64,000 nt of DNA from Methylocella tundrae (lineage in GTDB: Bacteria; Pseudomonadota; Alphaproteobacteria; Rhizobiales; Beijerinckiaceae). The DNA is taken from positions 2,948,501-3,012,500 of the forward strand of contig NZ_CP139089.1 of assembly GCF_038024855.1 (NCBI RefSeq), read 5' to 3'. A model generated the notes under the pieces. It was not told the DNA's origin. It did not search any database and saw nothing but the letters and a program-made list of their open reading frames with translations. The translations under genes and the position numbers were made by a program. The number at the start of each line of letters is the position of its first letter. Position 1 is the first letter of the stretch. Positions 19,550 through 28,952 of this stretch are shown here, one piece after another.

Positions 19550-20437
19550 ATGGATGGGATGAACGGAATCGCGATTTTCGTACGGACGGCGGAACGGTTG
19601 AGTTTCGCCGAAGCGGGACGCGACCTCGGATTGTCACCGTCAGCGGTGGGCAAAAGTGTCGCCAGGCTCGAAGAGACGCTCGGCGTGAGATTGTTCCACC
19701 GCACGACGCGCCGCGTCTCGCTGACCGAAGAAGGTGCGCTGCTTCACGAGCGATACCGCCGCATCCTGGACGATCTGCGCGAGGCTGAAGACATGGTCGC
19801 GCGCGCCGCCACGGGACCGCGCGGTACGCTCCGCATCAGCCTGCCGACGATCGGCTACCGTTTCCTTCTGCCCGTCCTGCCGGAATTCCTCGATCTCTAC
19901 CCGGAGATCGATCTGGATCTCGACTTCAACGACCACCTCGTCGATCTCATCGATGCCGGACTCGACGCGGCGATCAGGAGCGGGACTCTCGTCGATTCCA
20001 GCCTGATGTCGCGTCGGCTGGGGGCATTTCGTTTCGTGCTCTGTGCCGCACCCGCCTATCTGGATCGCAAGGGCGTGCCCTTGCGGCCAGCCGATCTCAA
20101 GATGCACGACGCCCTCCGCTTTCGTTTCCCGACGACGGGCAAGCTGCAAGAATGGGTACTGTTAGACGATCAGACGCCGCTCTGCGGGCGCACGGCGCTC
20201 ACCTGCAACAACATGGAAGCGATGCGCGCCGCTGCGCTCGTCGCGCTCGGCATCGCCTACATGCCTGACTTCCTGGCGCACGAAGCGCTGAAGAATGGAA
20301 GCCTCATCACTGTGCTGGACGACTTCCTCGTCGATCCCGGCCAGTTCTCGATACTGTGGCCGTCGAACCGCCACCTCTCACCGCGATTGAAGGTCTTTGT
20401 TGATTTCGTTGGTCGAAAGCTTTTCCAAGGGCCTTGA
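19550..20437 (+). CDS. LysR-family transcriptional regulator
   Basis: The N-terminal winged helix (FVRTAERLSFAEAGRDLGLS, then VGKSVARLEETLGVRLFHRT) and the substrate-binding domain with RGTLRISLPTIGYRFLLPVL are complete; 295 residues. Of the CrgA-like subgroup that acts on single neighbours. Divergent from the MFS exporter, the likely target. ATG 19550 is used; ATG 19559, preceded by GGATGGG, is equally possible. Confidence 0.9.
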   Translation: MDGMNGIAIFVRTAERLSFAEAGRDLGLSPSAVGKSVARLEETLGVRLFHRTTRRVSLTEEGALLHERYRRILDDLREAEDMVARAATGPRGTLRISLPTIGYRFLLPVLPEFLDLYPEIDLDLDFNDHLVDLIDAGLDAAIRSGTLVDSSLMSRRLGAFRFVLCAAPAYLDRKGVPLRPADLKMHDALRFRFPTTGKLQEWVLLDDQTPLCGRTALTCNNMEAMRAAALVALGIAYMPDFLAHEALKNGSLITVLDDFLVDPGQFSILWPSNRHLSPRLKVFVDFVGRKLFQGP

Positions 20438-20629
20438 GCCGCGACGCGCGCGCTGTCTGTTGCCCGCAGTCGGCGATGGCTGCTTTCGCTCCCCGCACTC
20501 TTGAATCGCGACACCCGGTGTGAAACCAGAGCCCTTGTCGGACGGGCGTGTTGCGTTTCGAGGCGTCGAAAATCTCGCCTCAGCATCTGTGGCCGGACCC
20601 TACCTCGTGAGGACAGGCCGACCAACACG

Positions 20630-21574
20630 TCAGAGGTCGCGTGAGGCGATCACCGCATCGACAAACGCGTGGACCTTCGGTTGGTCGCGGCTTCCGGCGG
20701 GATAATAGAGATAGAGTGCGTCTTCAGGAGGCATAAAATCCACCAAGACCGTGTGAAGGCGCTTCTCGCGAAGCGCGTCCTCGGCGATGCGATCCGAAGT
20801 GTAGGCAAGGCCCATGCCTCGCTCCGCAAGAGCGCAGAGCGCGCCAGCGTCATTGACGATCAGGGTTGTTGGAGGGCGGACGCGCAGATCGCGATCTCGA
20901 TCGCGAAACTCCCATTGGTACGGCATGGGCTCGCTGCCGATGCGGTAGCCAATACATTCATGTTCGAGGAGATCGCCCGGTACCTTCGGCGTCCCTCGCT
21001 TGGCGAGATAGGCGGGAGAGGCGACGACAACCCAGTGGAAAGGCTTGCCGATCCGGACAGCAAACATGTCGGGTTCAAGAAATTCTCCAATCCGGATGCC
21101 GGCATCGAACCCTTCGGCAATGAGATCGATCGGCCCGTCGCGGACTTCGATATCGATTGCGACATTTGGATGCGCGCTCCGAAATCTCGGCAGGGCCTGT
21201 TCAACAATCGGTCCAAACGCCAGGCGTCGTATGCAAAGGCGCAGTGTTCCCACGGGTTCATCCTGCAAGCCCTCGACCTGGCGGATAGCGTCGGCAACCA
21301 CGGCGCGCACATCGCCGATGCGATCCGCAAGCACGCTGCCGACGTCCGTCAGCGCAACGTGGCGCGTGCTGCGGATGAAGAGCGGCGTTCCCAGCCGTCG
21401 CTCGAGCGACTTGATCGACTGGCTTATCGCACCTGGCGTGACGCCCAGCTCGCGCGCCGCCGCCCGGAAGCTGGCGTTGCGGGCGACCGCGAGGAATTGC
21501 GGGATGCCCTCGAATAGATTGATTTCCGAAGTTGGTGCCGACTGTTTAGCCATGCTAAACAGGTTATGCGCCAT
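20630..21574 (-). CDS. LysR-family transcriptional regulator
   Basis: Complete LysR protein: helix-turn-helix FLAVARNASFRAAARELGVT with AISQSIKSLERRLGTPLF, effector domain starting GTLRLCIRRLAFGPIVEQAL. Divergent from the carboxymuconolactone decarboxylase-like/MFS pair, which it probably controls. I use ATG 21574 (TAGG upstream); another ATG at 21553 sits at the centre of a palindrome, so the true start is unsettled. Confidence 0.88.
   Translation of the reverse strand: MAHNLFSMAKQSAPTSEINLFEGIPQFLAVARNASFRAAARELGVTPGAISQSIKSLERRLGTPLFIRSTRHVALTDVGSVLADRIGDVRAVVADAIRQVEGLQDEPVGTLRLCIRRLAFGPIVEQALPRFRSAHPNVAIDIEVRDGPIDLIAEGFDAGIRIGEFLEPDMFAVRIGKPFHWVVVASPAYLAKRGTPKVPGDLLEHECIGYRIGSEPMPYQWEFRDRDRDLRVRPPTTLIVNDAGALCALAERGMGLAYTSDRIAEDALREKRLHTVLVDFMPPEDALYLYYPAGSRDQPKVHAFVDAVIASRDL
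21542..21562. promoter_or_regulatory. Palindrome at the 5' end of the LysR gene
   Basis: CTGTTTAGC and GCTAAACAG flank a central CAT, giving a perfect 9-bp inverted repeat. It lies 79 bp before the divergent decarboxylase-like gene and overlaps a candidate LysR start codon. It is a plausible operator for the LysR protein or another regulator. Confidence 0.5.
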
Positions 21575-21640
21575 CGTGCCTATTTTCAAGCCAATGGTTA
21601 ATGTCTAAATCCCCTGCAACGACATGCTTGCGGGAGATAC

Positions 21641-21973
21641 ATGGCAGAACAACGACAGCAATTGCGTGAGCGGGTGCGGACAATCGTGCCGACGCTCGTC
21701 CACTACACCGACACCGTCTTGCTGGGCGAAGTATGGGAACGCGCGGAGCTATCGAAACGTGATCGGAGCCTGATTACGATCGCGGCGCTGGTCGCAACCT
21801 ACCGACCCGAAGCGCTGGCCGATCATCTCGTGCTGGGGCGCTCGAACGGTGTCACCTACGCAGAAATCAGCGAACTGATCACCCACGTCGCGTTCTACGC
21901 CGGCTGGCCTGCATCGATGGCGGCCGCACGCGTTGCGCTCGAAACCTTGGGCGAACCGGCGAAGCTGAAATAG
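21641..21973 (+). CDS. Carboxymuconolactone decarboxylase-family protein
   Basis: A 110-residue CMD/AhpD-fold protein: RDRSLITIAALVATYRPEAL and ITHVAFYAGWPASMAAARVA are the family's two characteristic helices. It lacks the CxxC of AhpD, so peroxidase activity is unlikely; a lyase or hydrolase role on a small cyclic acid is possible. GGGAG lies about 6 nt before ATG. It is followed after 75 bp by an MFS gene, probably one transcript. Confidence 0.85.
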   Translation: MAEQRQQLRERVRTIVPTLVHYTDTVLLGEVWERAELSKRDRSLITIAALVATYRPEALADHLVLGRSNGVTYAEISELITHVAFYAGWPASMAAARVALETLGEPAKLK

Positions 21974-22048
21974 GAGGGTGACGATGATCCGAATGCCCAC
22001 TGAGCGGACCACCGTGAAAGAAAGAGTGTGCTGCTCGATGGGAATAGT

Positions 22049-23437
22049 ATGATCGGCCTTGTCTCCACTGCGGTAAGACAACCCGCCCAGGATGGCGGGC
22101 GCCCCGGCTGGACGCTTATCGTCACCAGCATCGGCTTTGTCGTCGTGCAGCTCGACATCACCGTCGCCAACGTCGCTCTGCCGGAAATTGCCACGGAGTT
22201 CGGGGCGTCGACGTCCGGATTGCAGTGGATCATTGATGCCTACTCATTGGCGTTCGCGACACTGCTATTGACGGCGGGCGTGGCCGGTGACCGGTTCGGG
22301 AGTCGGCGCATTTTTCTGGCCGGACTCGTTGTTTTCGGAGTCGCGTCGCTTGCATGCGGGCTTGCGCCGTCGACATCGATCCTGATTGCTGCCCGAATTG
22401 CACAGGGCATCGGCGGAGCCCTGATACTCCCGACGTCACTGGCGCTGATTGCCCACGCGTGTGGCAATGACGAGGCGGCCCGGATCAGGATGATCAGTTG
22501 GTGGAGCGCGTCCGGCGCGCTGGCGGTCGCAGCTGGTCCGATGATCGGAGGTTTCATCATCTCCGGGCTTGGCTGGCGTCCAATCTTTCTCATCAACCTG
22601 CCGCTATGCGCGCTGGGCATCTGGTGGACGCGGACCAAAATCGCCGAGAGCGCGACCTATGTGGACGGCCGGTTCGACGTCGCGGGACTGATCACCGCCG
22701 CTCTGGCATTGTTCATGCTAACCGGAACTGTGATTGAGGCGGGGGCACGAGGATGGGCCGATCCGTGGGTCCTTGCGGGGTTCGCCGCCGCCGCGGTAGT
22801 CGGCATCGCCTTCTTCAAGATCGAGGCCATAACGGCCAAGCCCATGCTGCCACTGGGCTTGTTTCGATTGCCCGGATTTTCGACCGCGGCCTTTGTCGGC
22901 ACGGTGATCAGCCTGACCTTCTTCGGATTGGTCTTCGTTCTCAGTCTCTACTTCCAGCAGGTTCGGGGTTATTCACCGGCGATGGCGGGGCTGGCATTTC
23001 TGCCGCTTACCGCCGTCATCATGCTCGCCAATATCGTTGGTGGACAGCTTGGGGCACGGGTGGGTTTTTGGCCGCCTATGGCAGGGGGTATGCTGATAGC
23101 TGCGGCGGGCAATGGGCTGTTGTCGTTCCACAGGCTCGATAGCGCAGCTCCTTTCTTAACAATCGCACTTGGCCTGTTTCTGATCTCAATCGGGACCGGA
23201 GTGGCGGCGCCGGCCATGATGTCGGCCGCGCTTGCCAAGGTGGAGCGTACACGCTCCGGCACAGCATCGGCGGTGCTGACGACGGCAAGACAGGTCGGCG
23301 GTGCCGTTGGCATCGCGCTCTTTGGCGCATTCGTTGCCGGCGGCACACAAAATATTCCAAGCGGGGGCACGCTTGTCTTTATTGTCTCGGCGGTTCTTTT
23401 GTTGCTCGGTGCCGGTGGCGCATGGCTTGGCCGATAA
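22049..23437 (+). CDS. MFS transporter, DHA2 family (EmrB/QacA-like)
   Basis: About 462 residues with many hydrophobic helices. QLDITVANVALPEIATEF and LQWIIDAYSLAFATLLLTAG are hallmarks of DHA2 drug exporters, and AGDRFGSRRIFLAG is motif A. Export substrate unknown. ATG 22049 has GGGA 7 nt upstream; a GTG at 22028 is in frame. It lies downstream of the CMD-family gene and is probably under the divergent LysR regulator. Confidence 0.88.
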   Translation: MIGLVSTAVRQPAQDGGRPGWTLIVTSIGFVVVQLDITVANVALPEIATEFGASTSGLQWIIDAYSLAFATLLLTAGVAGDRFGSRRIFLAGLVVFGVASLACGLAPSTSILIAARIAQGIGGALILPTSLALIAHACGNDEAARIRMISWWSASGALAVAAGPMIGGFIISGLGWRPIFLINLPLCALGIWWTRTKIAESATYVDGRFDVAGLITAALALFMLTGTVIEAGARGWADPWVLAGFAAAAVVGIAFFKIEAITAKPMLPLGLFRLPGFSTAAFVGTVISLTFFGLVFVLSLYFQQVRGYSPAMAGLAFLPLTAVIMLANIVGGQLGARVGFWPPMAGGMLIAAAGNGLLSFHRLDSAAPFLTIALGLFLISIGTGVAAPAMMSAALAKVERTRSGTASAVLTTARQVGGAVGIALFGAFVAGGTQNIPSGGTLVFIVSAVLLLLGAGGAWLGR

Positions 23438-23544
23438 AACTGTGGGGCAACCATTTCCACCGCCGAAGGCGGGCCCACGACGGGAGGCACCGTGCGGTCC
23501 GCCGTCAATCAGGCCTTCGCGTTCGGCTAGTCGTGACGTGAGCC

Positions 23545-24462
23545 TTGTCGGTCGAACTCAGAGATCTGCGCTGGGCGCTTGTTGCGGCTCGACACCGAAG
23601 CCTAAGGCAGGCTGCGGAGACGCTGAACATCCGCCAATCGACACTCAGTCGATGCTTGCGGGATCTCGAACATAAACTGGACGCCACACTTTTTGAGCGC
23701 ACCAATGGTGGCACCCGGCCGACCATAGAAGGCCAGGAGTTCCTCGACGCCGCACGCCGCATCGTCGAGGAAACTGAAGCTATCACCACGCGCCTGAAGA
23801 CTCGATCCCGAGGCGAGAGTGGTCGCTTGACCATCGGCGTCCACGCCTCACTCTCAGCCGGTAATCTCCGGGCCACCCTCCTCGACCATCGGCACCGCTT
23901 CCCCGACGTCGATACTCATCTGGTTGACGGATCAAGCGACCATCTGATCTCCGATCTCGCCAATTCCGCCATCGACGTCGCCTTCGTGGCCGAGAACACT
24001 CCGACATGGAGCGACAGGTTGTTGTCGGTATGGAGCGAGCGAGTGGTCGTCGCTCTCCCCGAGAACCATCCGCTGACAGCTCGTGACGCGGTTCATTGGA
24101 GCGAGCTAAGGAGTGAGGCACTATTGCTACCACAGCGCGGCCCGGGACCGGAATTCCTGAAGCTTCTCATCAGCAAGGTGGGATCCTCCGACCCTTGCAG
24201 ATTGCTTCGTCACGATGTGGCGCTCGACCGGCTTCTCACCATGGTCGGTGCAGGCTGGGGCGTCTTGCTCGCGCTGGAAGGGGCGACCGGCGCCGCCTAT
24301 CCGGGCGTCACCTTTCGCGAGGTACATGATGCCGAGGGGTCGACGCGGCTGAATTTTCACGCCTACTGGCGCCAGGCGAATGGCAACCCCTCGCTGCGCC
24401 CTTTCCTCGACATGCTTCGCGAGCGTTATCCAGATATCACGGGCGCTCCCGCTCTGGATTGA
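23545..24462 (+). CDS. LysR-family transcriptional regulator at the trb border
   Basis: Complete LysR protein (LRQAAETLNIRQSTLSRCLR, then KLDATLFERTNGG; effector domain from GRLTIGVHASLSAGN). The start is TTG at 23545 or a nearby codon; no ATG fits. Its 3' end overlaps the convergent DUF2274 gene by 37 bp. LysR genes are often found at this position next to trbI in related ICEs, so it may belong to the backbone rather than the cargo, but its target is not evident. Confidence 0.85.
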   Translation: MSVELRDLRWALVAARHRSLRQAAETLNIRQSTLSRCLRDLEHKLDATLFERTNGGTRPTIEGQEFLDAARRIVEETEAITTRLKTRSRGESGRLTIGVHASLSAGNLRATLLDHRHRFPDVDTHLVDGSSDHLISDLANSAIDVAFVAENTPTWSDRLLSVWSERVVVALPENHPLTARDAVHWSELRSEALLLPQRGPGPEFLKLLISKVGSSDPCRLLRHDVALDRLLTMVGAGWGVLLALEGATGAAYPGVTFREVHDAEGSTRLNFHAYWRQANGNPSLRPFLDMLRERYPDITGAPALD

Positions 24463-24680
24463 ATGGAGTTCCGTCGCGCCTTCGCGAACGCCCGGTCGGT
24501 CGCCATGAAGCGCTCGATCATGGGCACGATGAGTTTGGCTGGGTCGGAGATCGCGTGGCCGGTTGTGCGGCTGGGCACCTCGGCATAAGCGACTAGGTCG
24601 CGATGGGCAGCCGCGGGTAATTCAATGGTGAGTTTCACGGGCTTCTCGTCGGCGATCGGTCCGAGCTTCAACTTGGTCAC
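24426..24680 (-). CDS. DUF2274 protein, last gene of the trb operon
   Basis: An 84-residue protein with KLKLGPIADEKPVKLTIELP at the start, a ribbon-helix-helix-like fold typical of DUF2274, which regularly follows trbI in ICEs. Its start overlaps the trbI stop by 4 bp. Role unknown; possibly DNA-binding. The 3' end overlaps the convergent LysR gene. Confidence 0.85.
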   Translation of the reverse strand: MTKLKLGPIADEKPVKLTIELPAAAHRDLVAYAEVPSRTTGHAISDPAKLIVPMIERFMATDRAFAKARRNSIQSRAGAPVISG

Positions 24681-25885
24681 GGCGTTCCTCCCTTTTCATA
24701 AGGCGCCAGGACAAGGTCGCGCGTGACGATCACGCGCACCGGGAATCCAGGTCGGATGGTGAGGGTCGGCTGGATATTGAGCTGGCGCTGGACGATCTGC
24801 TGGCCAGTCTGGCTGATGCTGTTGGAGGCGCCGCTGCGGATCGCCTGAACAAGGTTGTTCTCGTTCTGGCTGGTGCCGGCTTCGGCACCGACACTGAGCA
24901 GGGTCGAGAGGACGGCCGCCTTGAACAGCATGCCCCAATGGTTGTCGACCTCGTCCTCGAGACCAGCATAGCCGCCGGTATCGGCTCCTGGCTGGCGCTC
25001 CAGCACGATCGAAGTGCCGTCCGGCATGATGAGACGATTCCAGACCAGCAGCAAACGCGACTGCCCGAACGCGACAGAGCTGTCGTACTGGCCGATCAGC
25101 TTCGCCCCCTGCGGAATAAGCAAAAATCGGCCTGTCGGCGAATCATAAACCGCCTCCGTTACCTGGGCGGTGATCTGTCCCGGCAGATCCGATCGGATGC
25201 CGGTGATCAGGGCGGCGGGGATGACGGTGCCCGCTTGCACGACATAGGGCGAGGCCTTGGCCTGGAGCCGGTCGGGGCTCACGGTGCGCTTGTCCGTCGC
25301 CGCATTAAGAAACACGCTCTTGCGGTCCTGCATGTTCTGCGCCGAGCCGGCATCGACGGGGGATGTGGGATTCGCGGCCGTATCCGTTCCGGCGATAACC
25401 GGCTGCACCACGGAGGCGACGCCCTGGGGCTGCCGGCCGGCTTGAGCAAAGAGCCGGCTGACGCGCGCGGCTTCCTTCTCCTGCGCCAGGCGCTGGATTT
25501 CGGGATCGGGCGTCGTCGCCGGCACGACGGTGTTGGGCGCCGCTCCGGCGTTGAGGATCGGCCGGCCGAGATCGCCAGGCAGTGGCGGCCCCAGTGGCGG
25601 TGCCTGACGCGGCAAGCCGGTATAGTCCTTCGGCAGGCCAGCGAGGCCGTCGGCCGAAGGACGGTTCTGGGTCGATAGCAGCTCCTGCCCTGCCCCGGCC
25701 TTGTTCCGGGTCTGGAGCGCGTAGCCAAGCGCGCCTGCGATGGCGAGCGCCGAGACTCCGGCCAAAACGATCAAGACCCGGCGCGACAGGCGGGTCACGC
25801 GCGGCTTTTCAACCCGGAGCCGCAAGTCCGGCGGCACAACTGGCGTGGGCGCCTCATCCTTTTCCTGGTTGGGTTCCTCTGTCAT
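24677..25885 (-). CDS. trbI: Conjugal transfer protein TrbI (VirB10-like)
   Basis: Spans the envelope and links inner-membrane ATPases to the outer-membrane ring of the type IV secretion system. One N-terminal membrane helix at about residues 37-57, then a long proline-rich periplasmic linker (GLPRQAPPLGPPLPGDLGRP), then the conserved VirB10 beta-domain with VQAGTVIPAALITGIRSDLP and FLLIPQGAKLIGQYDSSVAF. 402 residues is usual. The start overlaps the trbG stop by 4 bp. Confidence 0.95.
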   Translation of the reverse strand: MTEEPNQEKDEAPTPVVPPDLRLRVEKPRVTRLSRRVLIVLAGVSALAIAGALGYALQTRNKAGAGQELLSTQNRPSADGLAGLPKDYTGLPRQAPPLGPPLPGDLGRPILNAGAAPNTVVPATTPDPEIQRLAQEKEAARVSRLFAQAGRQPQGVASVVQPVIAGTDTAANPTSPVDAGSAQNMQDRKSVFLNAATDKRTVSPDRLQAKASPYVVQAGTVIPAALITGIRSDLPGQITAQVTEAVYDSPTGRFLLIPQGAKLIGQYDSSVAFGQSRLLLVWNRLIMPDGTSIVLERQPGADTGGYAGLEDEVDNHWGMLFKAAVLSTLLSVGAEAGTSQNENNLVQAIRSGASNSISQTGQQIVQRQLNIQPTLTIRPGFPVRVIVTRDLVLAPYEKGGTP

Positions 25886-26955
25886 GACCGCGGCCTTCCA
25901 TCGGTGCGCACGACACGGACGCGCCGCTCGCTGTCCTTGTCGCCGAGCCGCAATTCGGCGGCACCGAACAGGCGATCGACGATGTAGTAGTTGCGGCTGA
26001 CCCGATAGTTCACCAGCTCGGAGCCGCCAGCGGGACCGATGACGAAGAGCGGCGGCATTTCGCCCTGACGGATACCGGACGGGAATTCAATGTATACCTT
26101 CGATCCGTCGTCGAACGCGCGCAGCGGCCGCCAGGCCGGATTGTCACCCTGGATCGCATAGCGGAAATTGATTGCGGCGAGATCGACGCCGGCGGCGATC
26201 GGAGCCGCCACCTGCGCTTCCTGGTTCTGCCGGCGCAACGCGATGAGCTGATCTTCCGGATATTGCCAGGAGACCGAAGCCATGTAGGTCTTCTCGGTGG
26301 AGCGCAGTTCGAGAAGATAGGTGCGGCGATCGGTGTTGATGATCAGGTTCGTCACCAGATCCGCCCGGGTTGGCTTGACCAGGATGTGGATCTTTTTCGT
26401 CGCCCCCGCCCCGCTCTCGGTATCGCCGATGATCCAGCGTACGGTGTCGCCCGCAGCGACAGGACCGGAGCCGACAAGCTGTTCGCCTTCCTGCAGGGCG
26501 ACATCGGTGATCTCGCCAGGTGCTGTATAGACCTGATAGAGCGCGCCACCGGAGAAGGGATAGACCTGTACCGCGTTGATGAAGCCGGCCCGGACTGGCT
26601 GTATGCGCGCGGCGGCATTGGCCTGGTCGACGCGGACATGTGGATCGGCAACCTCCGGCGACGGTTTGCCACTCGGCAGCGGCTTCAACTGGCCGGGTAG
26701 TGGCAGCGGTTTCGGCAGCTCGACGATCTTGACCGGTGCGGGCGGATCGACGGTAAGCGTCGCCGGCTCGACGGCGTCATAGTTGATGTCGGGTGGAATG
26801 AAATTATGGGCGCAGCCGCCGAGTGCGGTGACGGACATCAGCAGAACCGCCAATCCGCCTTTACGGAAAAGCACATGTCCGCCTTTGCGGGGTAGCCAGT
26901 TTACGAGAGTGCGCGAAGCCGAACCGCCGGCTTCGAAAGAAATCGGCGGGGTCAT
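25882..26955 (-). CDS. trbG: Conjugal transfer protein TrbG (VirB9-like)
   Basis: Outer-membrane core component of the conjugative type IV secretion system. An N-terminal signal ends in a lipobox-like LGGCAHN, suggesting a lipoprotein in this lineage. The VirB9 beta-domains follow (YQVYTAPGEITDVALQEGEQ, then RRTYLLELRST and SVSWQYPEDQ). I start at ATG 26955, which overlaps the trbF stop as ATGA; the frame extends 7 codons more. The N-terminal ~25 residues before the signal core are unusually long. Confidence 0.94.
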   Translation of the reverse strand: MTPPISFEAGGSASRTLVNWLPRKGGHVLFRKGGLAVLLMSVTALGGCAHNFIPPDINYDAVEPATLTVDPPAPVKIVELPKPLPLPGQLKPLPSGKPSPEVADPHVRVDQANAAARIQPVRAGFINAVQVYPFSGGALYQVYTAPGEITDVALQEGEQLVGSGPVAAGDTVRWIIGDTESGAGATKKIHILVKPTRADLVTNLIINTDRRTYLLELRSTEKTYMASVSWQYPEDQLIALRRQNQEAQVAAPIAAGVDLAAINFRYAIQGDNPAWRPLRAFDDGSKVYIEFPSGIRQGEMPPLFVIGPAGGSELVNYRVSRNYYIVDRLFGAAELRLGDKDSERRVRVVRTDGRPRS

Positions 26956-27635
26956 TGTCCCAACTCCTTCGACCAATTGATGGCGTTGACGTAGATGCCA
27001 AGCGGGTTCTTGCGCAGCCGGTCGGCATCGGTGGGCGGCTGGATCGCGACCGTGAGAATGGCGGTCCAGCGGGTGGTGTCGGCGAGCGCGCCGTCCTGAT
27101 ATCGCCGCTCGACCCAGGCGACGCGGAACGAATCCGGCGAGGCACGGATCACGCTGGAAACATCGAGGGCGATTTGCTGCTTGCCGAGCTTGCCGAACGG
27201 ATCGTTGGCACGGGCGTAGTCGTTCAGCGCCGCCGCTCCCGCCGTCGTCGTGAAGTCATAGGCTTGCAGCCAGTTCTGCCGGACGATGATGGGATCGGCC
27301 GGTAGCGAGCGGACCATTTCGATGAAGTGGGCGAGATACCAGGCAATCTGCGGATCTGAGGGCGTGTAGTCGGCCGTCGCGGGGGCGGCCGCCTGCGCCT
27401 CGCCCAGCTTGTCGACCTGCACCACCCACGGGACCACTGTGCCGTGCGTCGATTGCCAGACGAGGCCGCCGGCGAGCCCCATCGACAGCGCGAGCGAGCC
27501 GAACGCCATCAGCCGCCAATTCTTCGCCTGGACACGGGCCGAGCCGATGCGCTCATCCCAGGCTTGAGCGGCTTTTTGATAGGGTGTTTCGGGCTCGGGG
27601 GTGCGCCCGTAGCGCACCGTGGGTCGGCGGAACAT
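26952..27635 (-). CDS. trbF: Conjugal transfer protein TrbF (VirB8-like)
   Basis: Inner-membrane assembly factor of the type IV secretion system. Short cytoplasmic N-terminus with TPEPETPYQKAAQAWDERIG, one membrane helix (MAFGSLALSMGLAGGLVW) near residues 44-62, and a periplasmic VirB8 domain (WYLAHFIEMVRSLPADPIIV). 227 residues is the usual length. It lies 3 bp after trbL and overlaps trbG. Confidence 0.95.
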   Translation of the reverse strand: MFRRPTVRYGRTPEPETPYQKAAQAWDERIGSARVQAKNWRLMAFGSLALSMGLAGGLVWQSTHGTVVPWVVQVDKLGEAQAAAPATADYTPSDPQIAWYLAHFIEMVRSLPADPIIVRQNWLQAYDFTTTAGAAALNDYARANDPFGKLGKQQIALDVSSVIRASPDSFRVAWVERRYQDGALADTTRWTAILTVAIQPPTDADRLRKNPLGIYVNAINWSKELGQ

Positions 27636-27638
27636 GGG

Positions 27639-28952
27639 TTACTCCCCTTCGGATAGATCGACGGAATGGCCGCCGCCACGGGCGTCACCCGATTTGATGG
27701 CGTCGGCGGCGGTTGAAGCGCCGCGCTTCATGCGCTGCGCCCAGGCCGGCGGGGACGACGGATTGGCGTTGCCAGCAGGAGTCGTATTGGATGCGGTCGA
27801 TGCGTCCGCATCGCCGCCGGAAGCTTGCGCGCCTGATTGATAGCTTTCCCTCAAGCTGCTGGCCGCGCGCGATGCAGCACGTTTGAACGGCGCCGTCGCG
27901 GCTCCGCCAGCGGCACGGCCGACGCCACCAAGCCCGGAGGCGACGCCGGCCGCGCCCGATTGCCCGGCCGAGCCGAGGCTATAGGCGGAGGACGCCGCGC
28001 CGGCGCCAAAGGATGCTCCTCGCGCCGCTGCGGCCCCGCCGGACAGAGCCGCGGCTCCGCCCCTGGCGGCCATTCCAGCGCCGGCGGCGCCGGCCATGGC
28101 CACGCCGGCAACCGCGAAGCCGGTGCCGGCAGCGGCGCCCGCACCAAGTTGTGGAGCGCCCGAGACGAGACCTGTTGCAATACCGGGGCCGAAGATACCA
28201 AGGCCAAGCATGGCGAGCGCCGCGAGCACCACGGACAGCGCCTGCTCGATGGTCGGCTGACCGCCGGCATAGGTCTGCGTGAACTGCGAGAAGAGCCCAG
28301 TACCGATGCCGACGATGATGGCGAGCACCATTACCTTGATGCCGGACGCGACAATATTGCCGAGCACCTTCTCGGCCAGGAACGCTGTCTTGTTGAAGAG
28401 TGCGAAGGGAATAAGGATGAAGCCGGCGAGCGTCGTCAGCTTGAACTCGATCAGAGTGACGAAGAGCTGGACCGCCAAAATGAAGAAGGCGATCAACACC
28501 AGAATCCACGACACCATCAACACCGCGATCTGAATGGCGTTTGTGAAGATGGCGACCGGCCCGACCATCTGGTTCGCCGCATCGAGGAGCGGCTGCCCGG
28601 CATCGAGCCCGACCTGGGCGAGCCGGCCGGGCCGCAAGAAATCGGTGGTCGAGATCGAGGAACCGCCGGCTTTTAGACCGAGACCGGCGAAGCTGTTGAA
28701 GACGATGGCGGAGAGGTTGTTGAAGTTGGTGATGATGAAAGCGAAGAAGCCGATATAGAGCGTCTTCTTCACCAGGCGCTGGATGACATCCTCATCGGCG
28801 CCCCAAGCCCAGAACAGGCCAGCCAGGGTGATGTCGATGACGATCAGGGTCGAGGAAAGATAGGTGACATCGCCCTTGATCAGGCCGAAACCGGAATCGA
28901 TGTAGGTCGTGAAGGTGTTGAGGAAGGTATCGATGACGCCGACATTGTTCAT
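27639..28952 (-). CDS. trbL: P-type conjugative transfer protein TrbL (VirB6-like)
   Basis: Polytopic inner-membrane channel component. About six membrane helices in the first 300 residues (for example LIVIDITLAGLFWAWGADED and VLVAFFILAVQLFVTLIEF-like segments), then a Gly/Ala/Ser-rich C-terminal tail of about 140 residues, as usual for TrbL. I start at MNNVGVIDTF (28952), which overlaps the trbK stop by 4 bp. The frame stays open upstream inside trbK. Confidence 0.93.
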   Translation of the reverse strand: MNNVGVIDTFLNTFTTYIDSGFGLIKGDVTYLSSTLIVIDITLAGLFWAWGADEDVIQRLVKKTLYIGFFAFIITNFNNLSAIVFNSFAGLGLKAGGSSISTTDFLRPGRLAQVGLDAGQPLLDAANQMVGPVAIFTNAIQIAVLMVSWILVLIAFFILAVQLFVTLIEFKLTTLAGFILIPFALFNKTAFLAEKVLGNIVASGIKVMVLAIIVGIGTGLFSQFTQTYAGGQPTIEQALSVVLAALAMLGLGIFGPGIATGLVSGAPQLGAGAAAGTGFAVAGVAMAGAAGAGMAARGGAAALSGGAAAARGASFGAGAASSAYSLGSAGQSGAAGVASGLGGVGRAAGGAATAPFKRAASRAASSLRESYQSGAQASGGDADASTASNTTPAGNANPSSPPAWAQRMKRGASTAADAIKSGDARGGGHSVDLSEGE

